A DNA stretch of 48,791 bases from JBAZTO01 sp041661865 (GTDB taxonomy: Bacteria > Planctomycetota > Phycisphaerae > SM23-33). Below are positions 32,323 through 37,379 of the stretch, piece by piece (within the stretch, counting starts at the first letter, position 1; each line of letters starts with the position of its first letter). Both the position numbers and the translations under genes were made by a program. The stretch lies in the NCBI GenBank assembly GCA_041661865.1, contig JBAZTO010000031.1:1-48791 (forward strand). The letters are read 5' to 3'. Under the pieces are notes generated by a model that searched no databases, was not told where the DNA came from, and saw only the letters and a list, made by a program, of their open reading frames with translations.

Positions 32323-32838
32323 CTAGCGGTACAGCTCTCCGGTCAGCCGGCTGCGGTGGACCAGCAGCCGCCCGGTGCGCGGGCTCCAGCGCTGTCCGCC
32401 GTAGCCACGCGGCTCGGCCGGGCCGACGTAACGCACGTCCAGGTGGGCCCACCCGCAAGTGCACATCTGGTACACGTTGCGATAGAGCTGCTCGTGACCC
32501 GGCTGCGGAAGGCCAAAGGTGGAATACTTCTCGCCGCAAACGGGGCAATGCCGGCGGCCGCGGCGCAGCTTCCAGGAGTGACCGCCGGCGCAGACCGCGC
32601 AACCGTCACGGTATTCCAGCTTCTGCCCACACTCCGGGCAGAGCACCGAGCTCGGCCGCTTGGCAGGAGCGGGAGGATCCTGCCTCGGCTGGGCCGCCGG
32701 CGTCCGGCGCAGGGCGTCCAGCACGTCGCCGTATTCGCTGCACGTGTACGGCGTGTTGGAGTCGCACGGCCGGCCGGCCTTGCAGCGCAGGTCGATCACA
32801 CTCCAATGGCGGCAGTAGGTCCGGCGTCGGTCGTCCAT
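32323..32838 (-). CDS. Protein with multiple zinc ribbons
   Basis: A 171-residue protein. Cys/His clusters occur at the N-terminus (CRHWSVIDLRCKAGRPC...TYTC-like), in the middle (CPECGQKLEYRDGCAVCAGGH), and again (CPVCGEKYSTFG...MCTCGW). The central pairs are classical zinc ribbons. A nucleic-acid or protein-binding role is likely. It is early in the leftward operon, two bases after the previous stop. Confidence 0.7.
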   Translation of the reverse strand: MDDRRRTYCRHWSVIDLRCKAGRPCDSNTPYTCSEYGDVLDALRRTPAAQPRQDPPAPAKRPSSVLCPECGQKLEYRDGCAVCAGGHSWKLRRGRRHCPVCGEKYSTFGLPQPGHEQLYRNVYQMCTCGWAHLDVRYVGPAEPRGYGGQRWSPRTGRLLVHRSRLTGELYR

Positions 32839-32839
32839 C

Positions 32840-33172
32840 TCAGCCCACCTCGGCCTGGCCGGACGGCCAGATCACGATCAGCGGTGTCGCATCAATGATG
32901 CGCGCCGCGAGAAAGTGCGGGTCCCCGCCGGCAGCGCCCGGCGCGTCGCCGGCGGGGGTGGAACAAGGAGAGAAAGGAGGTTGGGGGATGGCAGCCCCCA
33001 ACGGAGCGGCACGGCAGGCCTCGGCAGGCGGGTTATGCCGCTCCGTTGGGGACCCGGCCGGGTCGTCGGGTTGGACCTGGCCGGAGAGCACGCGCCGGAA
33101 GGCGCGCAGGTGGCCGACCAGGTCGCCGGACTGCAGGGTGTCTTTCAGGGTATACCAGATCTCTCGTAGCAT
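32840..33172 (-). CDS. Hypothetical protein containing a long inverted repeat
   Basis: A 110-residue protein. ATG 33172 is preferred because AAGGGG lies 8 bases upstream; GTG 33181 would overlap the previous stop. The N-terminal 35 residues (LREIWYTLKDTLQSGDLVGHLRAFRRVL) are helical. The middle is Ala/Pro-rich and encoded by a perfect 16-bp inverted repeat. The C-terminus (PLIVIWPSGQAEVG) is hydrophobic. Unknown function. Confidence 0.55.
   Translation of the reverse strand: MLREIWYTLKDTLQSGDLVGHLRAFRRVLSGQVQPDDPAGSPTERHNPPAEACRAAPLGAAIPQPPFSPCSTPAGDAPGAAGGDPHFLAARIIDATPLIVIWPSGQAEVG
32996..33051. repeat. Perfect 16-bp inverted repeat inside a coding region
   Basis: CCCCAACGGAGCGGCA (32996-33011) and its exact complement at 33036-33051 enclose a 24-base loop. 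A longer and cleaner stem than needed by the protein sequence suggests an early attenuator, RNase site or a mobile inverted-repeat unit. Confidence 0.7.
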
Positions 33173-33177
33173 GGGTC

Positions 33178-33408
33178 TCACCCCTTCGCGATAGCGACGA
33201 TCAGTTGTGCTTCTATTGCCTCAGTAGTGGACTTGACGATGGGGGCAGCGTAGCAATCCTTGTGCCAGGTCGTCTCTACCAGATGACCACCGCCGGGCTC
33301 GTTGGGTTCGCAATGACACACCTCAAAGGTGTAGACCAGTTCCACCAGGGCGGTGCTGCTGCAATCTTTCCCGCAGCCGGGGCAAGTAGAGGAATAGTTG
33401 TGGTCCAT
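33178..33408 (-). CDS. Small zinc-binding-like protein
   Basis: A 76-residue protein with GGAGGG before the ATG. CPGCGKDC and CHCEPN, then a WHKDCY motif, give possible zinc ligands. Second gene of the leftward operon. Unknown function. Confidence 0.7.
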   Translation of the reverse strand: MDHNYSSTCPGCGKDCSSTALVELVYTFEVCHCEPNEPGGGHLVETTWHKDCYAAPIVKSTTEAIEAQLIVAIAKG

Positions 33409-33426
33409 CTTCTACCCTCCTCGCGC

Positions 33427-33627
33427 CTACTCGGCGCAGGCGACAGGCGCGGCCGCTTCGACAGGATGGTTGGCCAGGTACTCCTTGAGGGCCAGGGAGA
33501 CCAGGTTGGAGCGGGAGAGATGAGCCCGGCGCCGACGGGAGAGGTCCAGGAGGTACTGGTCGACGTCGGCGAGAAAATCGGGAAGAAAGTAGACGCTTAC
33601 TTGAATCAGTCCGGTTTCAATTGCCAA
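33427..33627 (-). CDS. Ribbon-helix-helix regulator, first gene of the leftward operon
   Basis: A 66-residue protein starting at TTG, with a strong AGGAGGTG site 5-6 bases upstream. ETGLIQVSVYFLPDFLADVDQYLLDLSRRRRAHLSRSNLVSLALKEYL fits the MetJ/Arc-type fold: a strand, then helix, turn, helix with NLVSLALKEYL at the end. It lies opposite the XRE repressor and just behind the main leftward promoter, as Cro-like or Arc-like regulators do. It probably binds the control region. Confidence 0.8.
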   Translation of the reverse strand: MAIETGLIQVSVYFLPDFLADVDQYLLDLSRRRRAHLSRSNLVSLALKEYLANHPVEAAAPVACAE

Positions 33628-33668
33628 GAGACACCTCCTGTATAGTTAAGTGGACCCGTTGCACTACC

Positions 33669-33697
33669 ATAGTACTACTTCCCTGACCATTTGTCAA
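33669..33697 (-). promoter_or_regulatory. Main leftward promoter
   Basis: Read on the minus strand: TTGACA (33697-33692), 17 bases, TACTAT (33674-33669). This is close to the sigma-70 consensus. The -35 lies in the palindrome TTGTTGACAA and the -10 overlaps the palindrome TAGTACTA, both possible operators. It starts the operon from the ribbon-helix-helix gene onward. Confidence 0.85.
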
Positions 33698-33839
33698 CAA
33701 CTTCTGTGCCGTGAATAGCACAAAGAAATACCTGCGGGGGGTATATTGTAGGGCAATAATGTACCGGAGGGGGGTAGGGGGATACGCGCTCGGATGCGCA
33801 AGTAGCACAATAAGGGTTGTGAGGTTGTTGCAAATAGGA

Positions 33840-33880
33840 CACGGAAACCGTGACCGCCAGGGCGTAGACTTTCCGGTCAC
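33840..33880. promoter_or_regulatory. Operator-like inverted repeats near the repressor promoter
   Basis: CACGG-AAA-CCGTG at 33840-33852 and GTGACCG (33850-33856) with CGGTCAC (33874-33880). The second pair flanks the -35 of the repressor promoter. Symmetry and position fit binding sites for the XRE repressor or the ribbon-helix-helix protein. Confidence 0.5.
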
Positions 33881-33892
33881 AACCGCTATCAT
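33865..33892 (+). promoter_or_regulatory. Repressor promoter giving a probably leaderless mRNA
   Basis: TAGACT (33865-33870), 16 bases, TATCAT (33887-33892). The repressor ATG begins 7 bases after the -10 and no Shine-Dalgarno site precedes it. The transcript would start at or next to the ATG, as for lambda cI from PRM. Confidence 0.55.
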
Positions 33893-33898
33893 GCTTTT

Positions 33899-34345
33899 AT
33901 GAGCGAAATGGGAATTATGATTGCGCAACTAAGGAGAGATGCGGGGTATAGCCAGGAACGGCTGGCCGAGGCGCTTGATTTCGACCGCGCTTACATAAGC
34001 CGGATTGAGACGGGCGCAAGGAAACCATCCTGGCGGTTTATCGTAGCCTTTGCCAAGTTCCTAAACATTCCGCCAGAGGGTTTGTTGCGCAAGGCTGGGT
34101 ATACCAGCAGCAAAGAACCTACCGACGCAGAAGAAGCCCTTGCCGAGTTTTTGGCCGCCAACCCACAGGCAGCGGAGATTGTTGAGTTTCTCCGAGATCA
34201 CCCCGGCGAGGTTTCCCGATTTCTTGCCTTCGCTCGTTCAATGGATGAACTTCTAGAAAAGGGAGAACAGGACCAACAAAAAGAGGACCATGATGCAGCC
34301 GCTACCAAACCGCGCCGCCGCATTGCTCCGGCGGGTTCAACGTGA
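33899..34345 (+). CDS. XRE-family repressor (probable lysogeny regulator)
   Basis: A 148-residue protein. Residues 6-62 are a helix-turn-helix of the HTH_3/XRE type: MIAQLRRDAGYSQERLAEALDFDRAYISRIETGARKPS, with YSQERLAEAL and RAYISRIETG as the two key helices. The C-terminal part is helical and acidic, without a LexA-type protease domain, so induction would not go by self-cleavage. It faces the ribbon-helix-helix gene across the control region. The next gene begins inside its 3' end. Confidence 0.85.
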   Translation: MSEMGIMIAQLRRDAGYSQERLAEALDFDRAYISRIETGARKPSWRFIVAFAKFLNIPPEGLLRKAGYTSSKEPTDAEEALAEFLAANPQAAEIVEFLRDHPGEVSRFLAFARSMDELLEKGEQDQQKEDHDAAATKPRRRIAPAGST

Positions 34346-34661
34346 TGGAGCAGACCGTCTCGGCACTGCCGTAACACTCCCGTTTGCCTTCTACGCACTC
34401 GTCAACATAGCCCTGGCCGTTCTGGTATGTGCCGAAGTTTCGCCGCTTCACTACTTGCTCAGCATGCTGCTCGGCTCGCTTCTCTCCGGCGCCCTGGCCC
34501 TGATCATGCTGGTGGGCATCGAACACGAGACGGCTCAGCTCGTCGCCCGGGCGGCGTTGTTTGGCGCCCGGGTGCAGGTACGCATCGTGTCCTTTGAAAT
34601 CGAACCGGACCTTTGGGGCAGTCCACGACTGATCGGAGGCAGTGGTAATGGCGACGAATGA
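34293..34661 (+). CDS. Two-span membrane protein
   Basis: A 122-residue protein overlapping the repressor by 53 bases; AGAGGA lies before ATG 34293. Two membrane helices (VTLPFAFYALVNIALAVLVCA and YLLSMLLGSLLSGALALIMLVGI) and a soluble C-terminal part. Co-transcription with the repressor in the lysogen suggests a prophage-expressed (moron) role such as exclusion of other phages, but this is inference. Confidence 0.65.
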   Translation: MQPLPNRAAALLRRVQRDGADRLGTAVTLPFAFYALVNIALAVLVCAEVSPLHYLLSMLLGSLLSGALALIMLVGIEHETAQLVARAALFGARVQVRIVSFEIEPDLWGSPRLIGGSGNGDE

Positions 34662-35241
34662 AATCCCACAGTACAAAAAGATGGCGTTTTGGCAGATGGT
34701 TACCAGGGCCAGCATTCCACATTTCGCCGAACTGTTGGCTGCCCTGACAATATTCGGTCTGCTTGGCGCCTATGCCAAGCGAGTGAGCAGCGCCTATGTA
34801 TTCGGGGTAAGCTATGCAGCCGGGATCATCTCCGCTTTTGGTCTCCTTCTTTTGTTTTACCTGGTCGTGGAGTCCCGTCGCAAAGTTGACGATACGCTCA
34901 AGATGGCCGGGGAGATTGCTGCTGAAAATAACGCCGTGGTGACCAAGAAAACGAGGTGGTTTTCAGATCTCTGGACCGCCATTCGACTCTCGAAAAAGCT
35001 GTTCAAGGGGTTTCTTGCATTGTTAGCGGCCGCAGCGGCGCTAGCGCTGTTCATGGCGATCCGCAGTGGCTACGAGCTGTTTATAGGCGACATGACGACC
35101 GCACTGGCGTCCGCGTTTCTGTTCTTGGCCTTTGCGGGCAGTGTGGGAATTGGTCTGGTGCTGATCAAGTGGTTCGTTTGGGAAGTCTCTAAAATCGCGG
35201 GCGTTATGGCGGGTAGAGAGCGGGAGCAGGAGACCTCGTGA
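34648..35241 (+). CDS. Four-span membrane protein
   Basis: A 197-residue protein; ATG 34648 has GGAGGC 8 bases upstream. Hydrophobic helices at about 26-45, 52-76, 116-135 and 148-172, with a basic cytoplasmic loop between the second and third (KKTRWFSDLWTAIRLSKKLF). It overlaps the previous gene by 14 bases. Likely expressed with the repressor. Function unknown; superinfection exclusion is one possibility. Confidence 0.7.
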   Translation: MATNEIPQYKKMAFWQMVTRASIPHFAELLAALTIFGLLGAYAKRVSSAYVFGVSYAAGIISAFGLLLLFYLVVESRRKVDDTLKMAGEIAAENNAVVTKKTRWFSDLWTAIRLSKKLFKGFLALLAAAAALALFMAIRSGYELFIGDMTTALASAFLFLAFAGSVGIGLVLIKWFVWEVSKIAGVMAGREREQETS

Positions 35242-35274
35242 GCGACGTAACTCAACGTGCAGTACGATCGTAGA

Positions 35275-35550
35275 ATGTTGACGGGGAACGCAACCGTATC
35301 GGTTGGATTTCATTTCACCTTCGACGAAATGAAACCCAACAATGAGAAAACAAACCGGGGAACGAGGCTATGCGTAGAGCGGGAATTTATATCACGCATC
35401 CCTCTTTCCCCCCTTCTGGCCGGCAACTTGACGAGTCGAGCAACAGCGGCGGCCGCCGGCGGAGACGAGCCATCTGGGGGCGGATTCTACCCTTGCCGAA
35501 ATCCGGCCCTACCACGAGAAAATAAACGGGGAAACGGGGCATGCTCCTGA
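35275..35550 (+). pseudogene. Small-ORF unit A, read through into unit B
   Basis: 91 codons beginning MLTGNATVSVGFHFTFDEMKP. The first 50 codons align with unit C without gaps; the rest reads the start of unit B (NLTSRATAAA) and then runs out of frame. No ribosome binding site precedes the ATG. Probably a decayed copy. Confidence 0.5.
35303..35339 (+). other. Hairpin in unit A
   Basis: TTGG-A-TTTCATTTC pairs with GAAATGAAA-C-CCAA, one A.C mismatch, around a 9-base loop (ACCTTCGAC). Confidence 0.6.
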
Positions 35551-35764
35551 GCGGGAATTTATATGGTTTGCACGCGACATACGCCGTCGATTCAGTAACT
35601 TGCCTGGTTTGGCAAGTCTACGGTCCGGGCGGTCCGGGCGGCGATTCGGGAGTGTTGAAGCTTCTTTCCTCGATGAGCGGAGGGAGGAAGTGAGATGGTT
35701 TCTGCTCCACCGAGTCGGCGGAGAGGTTGACAAAACCGTCAATAGTACGATCGTAGAATGTTGA
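35428..35764 (+). pseudogene. Small-ORF unit B, frame broken near its start
   Basis: The core (DSTLAEIRPYHEKI...EREFIWFARDI...SNLPGLASL) stays open for 110 codons from 35432 to 35764, but without a start codon. The matching start (LTSRATAAA) is in another frame. The C-terminal 45 residues (SFLDERREEVRWFLLHRVGGEV) have no counterpart in A or C. It ends over the ATG of unit C. Confidence 0.5.
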
Positions 35765-35988
35765 CAGAGAGCGCAAGTGTGGCGGCCCGATTGGATTTCA
35801 CCCTTGACGAAATCCAACCCAACTATGAGAAAATAATCTTGCGGTTGAGGCAGCGAACAGAGCGGGAATTAATACGTTTGCACGCAAACATGGCCTTTCT
35901 GTCGGACAACTTGCCGACTTTGTCAAATGAGCTGCTCGGGTGGACCGGATGCCGCCGGCGGCCGGCGCCAGGACATGGCGGATCGTAG
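35758..35988 (+). CDS. Small-ORF unit C, the intact copy
   Basis: A 76-residue frame: MLTESASVAARLDFTLDEIQPNYEK, then a basic helix (IILRLRQRTERELIRLHANM) and an end rich in Gly and Arg. It keeps start and frame, unlike A and B. No Shine-Dalgarno site is seen, so translation is doubtful. A parS-like palindrome lies inside it. No family recognised. Confidence 0.45.
   Translation: MLTESASVAARLDFTLDEIQPNYEKIILRLRQRTERELIRLHANMAFLSDNLPTLSNELLGWTGCRRRPAPGHGGS
35791..35817 (+). other. Hairpin in unit C
   Basis: TTGGATTTC pairs perfectly with GAAATCCAA around a 9-base loop (ACCCTTGAC). Compared with unit A at the same codons, the stem shows two compensating base-pair changes. Confidence 0.65.
35875..35890. 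promoter_or_regulatory. Dispersed 16-bp palindrome, copy 3
   Basis: CGTTTGCACGCAAACA: two changes from the exact palindrome. It lies in unit C. A decayed relative lies at 35565-35580 in unit B (GGTTTGCACGCGACAT). The copies may have spread with the units. Confidence 0.65.
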
Positions 35989-36009
35989 GGGCGGAATAAG
36001 GAGGCGCAC

Positions 36010-36360
36010 ATGGTAGCACCGGCGTTGGACAAGGCACAGTTAGCGGCGCAGATCGGGCAGTTCGAGGCGCAACTGGCGCAAGCGGAGATGGACTTGCAGT
36101 CGTGGCGGGAAGATGCCAGGAAGCAGGGCGGGTGTCTGACCTGGGCAACCGTGGGCCTCGTGGCCGGCGTCGTCGGCTTTTTCTTCCTGGCCGGACTGTG
36201 GTCGATGGGCGGGGCCGTCCTGGCCGTCGCCTCCCTGCTGGCCCTCGTGCTGACGTCCATCGACCGGGGCAAGGCAACCAGGGCGGCGGCGAAGACAGAG
36301 GCGGCGATTGTCTCTATGCGCGGGCAGCTCGGCCAGATGCGGGCGCAGATGATGATGTAG
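36010..36360 (+). CDS. Coiled-coil membrane protein
   Basis: A 116-residue protein with AAGGAGG before the ATG. N-terminal coiled coil (LDKAQLAAQIGQFEAQLAQAEMDLQSW), two membrane helices (about 44-64 and 67-84), then a second amphipathic helix. Unknown function. It could act at the membrane of the lysogen. Confidence 0.7.
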   Translation: MVAPALDKAQLAAQIGQFEAQLAQAEMDLQSWREDARKQGGCLTWATVGLVAGVVGFFFLAGLWSMGGAVLAVASLLALVLTSIDRGKATRAAAKTEAAIVSMRGQLGQMRAQMMM

Positions 36361-36420
36361 GGCAGTTGCTTCGATCGGGAATCCGATCATAGCAAAGCTG
36401 CTATATTGGAGCACCCGGCC
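36361..36420 (+). other. Two adjacent hairpins in the 36360-36421 gap
   Basis: GATCGG-GAAT-CCGATC (36373-36388) is followed directly by ATAGCA-AAGC-TGCTAT (36389-36404). They could form an attenuator or processing site before the next gene. Confidence 0.45.
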
Positions 36421-36630
36421 ATGCTAAATATCAAGCGCTGGCTTACCCTTGCCCTTCTCGGCACCCTCGCCGTCCCCTTCGGCCTGGCCGCCGCCGGCTG
36501 GGCGATGGGGAATATGATAAAGTGGCACTGGGCGCCGTGGTTCCTCGTGTTGCAGGCGGTGGTGGGGGTAGCGTGCGCAGCGGCCGGCTTTGGGTTGTGG
36601 GCGAGGGCGGTGGTGTGGGGGAAGGCCTAG
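36421..36630 (+). CDS. Small two-span membrane protein
   Basis: A 69-residue protein starting at the ATG of MLNIKRWL; GGAG lies about 10 bases upstream, and an in-frame TTG at 36406 is an alternative. Two membrane helices (LALLGTLAVPFGLAAAGWAMG and FLVLQAVVGVACAAAGFGLW). Function unknown. Confidence 0.6.
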   Translation: MLNIKRWLTLALLGTLAVPFGLAAAGWAMGNMIKWHWAPWFLVLQAVVGVACAAAGFGLWARAVVWGKA

Positions 36631-36639
36631 CGCTGCTAC

Positions 36640-36655
36640 TGTTTGCACGCAAACA
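36640..36655. promoter_or_regulatory. Dispersed 16-bp palindrome, copy 4
   Basis: TGTTTGCACGCAAACA: one central base differs from copies 1, 2 and 5. It lies 9 bases after the stop of the small membrane gene and upstream of the 36754 gene, in a 123-base gap. Confidence 0.75.
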
Positions 36656-36753
36656 GTATGAGGAAGTGGTACAGAAGTTGCTTAGATTCGATATCTGGTC
36701 GAAGCAAAAGCGGATGGCGGCTGAAGCAGAATCCCCAAGAAAGGGAGGAGATT

Positions 36754-37323
36754 ATGGACCTATCAGTCATTAGCCTTATAGTTTCAGGAATTGGCGTGAT
36801 TGCTTCATTCATAGCCGCTTGGATATTCGGCAACACTGCGGGCCAAAAGGCCGCCGAGAGATTTGCCAGGAAACAAGAGAAGGAACGCGCCGTTCGTATC
36901 CTTATTGCCTTGGAACTAGCAGTAGCGCAGGCCAAGCAAGCCGCCAAGCACAATGCCGAGATTGCTAAACCAGAAGAAAGCATCAATGTACCAAGAGACT
37001 TTATCGAGTTTCGCTTGTCTCCTTTCGATGTTGTTTTCTCTGGAGAGATAGGCCTCCCAAGAGAAATCATTGCTGCACTAGAGGGCTTTATTTCGCAAGC
37101 AGGGCGTATTAATTCGTCAATCTGTGCCTTTAACACAATAATACCGGAAGTGTTGAAATCTACAAGTATGGGAGGCCCTCCCTTAGATGTAGCTACAGGG
37201 TATCTCAAAATAATCCGATCATACTGTGCGGGGGATCCAGAAAAAACCAGGATCCCCCAGCTCCTCGCAGAACTGGAACGGCTAATTTCTGAAGAACTTG
37301 CTGCCAAGCGAGCTGAAGCGTAA
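36754..37323 (+). CDS. Membrane-anchored protein of low GC, next to the restriction-modification gene
   Basis: A 189-residue protein; ATG 36754 has GGGAGGAG 5 bases upstream. Residues 3-25 form one membrane helix (VISLIVSGIGVIASFIAAWIFG), followed by a basic stretch and a soluble helical domain of about 150 residues. Base composition is visibly lower in GC than the phage average, as expected for a recently acquired gene. It lies 56 bases before the MmeI-like gene and could be its partner or an independent moron. No family recognised. Confidence 0.7.
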   Translation: MDLSVISLIVSGIGVIASFIAAWIFGNTAGQKAAERFARKQEKERAVRILIALELAVAQAKQAAKHNAEIAKPEESINVPRDFIEFRLSPFDVVFSGEIGLPREIIAALEGFISQAGRINSSICAFNTIIPEVLKSTSMGGPPLDVATGYLKIIRSYCAGDPEKTRIPQLLAELERLISEELAAKRAEA

Positions 37324-37379
37324 AAGCAACCTGCCACCCGCCGCCATGGCGCTTTCTTTGAAGCAGAAAGGACTAGCCG

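Larger units (their letters stand above)
33628..33898. promoter_or_regulatory. Divergent control region between leftward and rightward units
   Basis: 271 bases without a convincing gene. It contains both divergent promoters and several inverted repeats: TGTGC...GCACA (33705-33722), CACGG-AAA-CCGTG (33840-33852) and GTGACCG...CGGTCAC (33850-33880). It is the likely immunity switch. The local base composition is more AT-rich than the flanks. Confidence 0.75.
35261..35988 (+). repeat. Three tandem, degenerate copies of a small-ORF unit
   Basis: Units A (from 35261), B (from about 35428) and C (from 35744) share a core encoding F/S-T-x-x-E-x-x-P-x-x-E-K, later ERE(F/L)I and NL. A and C share a 22-bp leader that includes the palindrome TACGATCGTA and the ATG. 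The protein-level match in one frame shows the units descend from a coding sequence. B has lost the frame between its start and core. Confidence 0.75.

Noticed and set aside
33711..33902. 63-codon plus frame in the control region
   Set aside because: No ribosome site; overlaps operators and the repressor promoter; composition unlike neighbouring genes.
35727..35759. TTGACA followed by TAGAAT as a promoter before small-ORF unit C
   Set aside because: The spacer is 21 bases, too long for a normal sigma-70 promoter. TTGAC-AAAACC-GTCAA may rather be a binding site.
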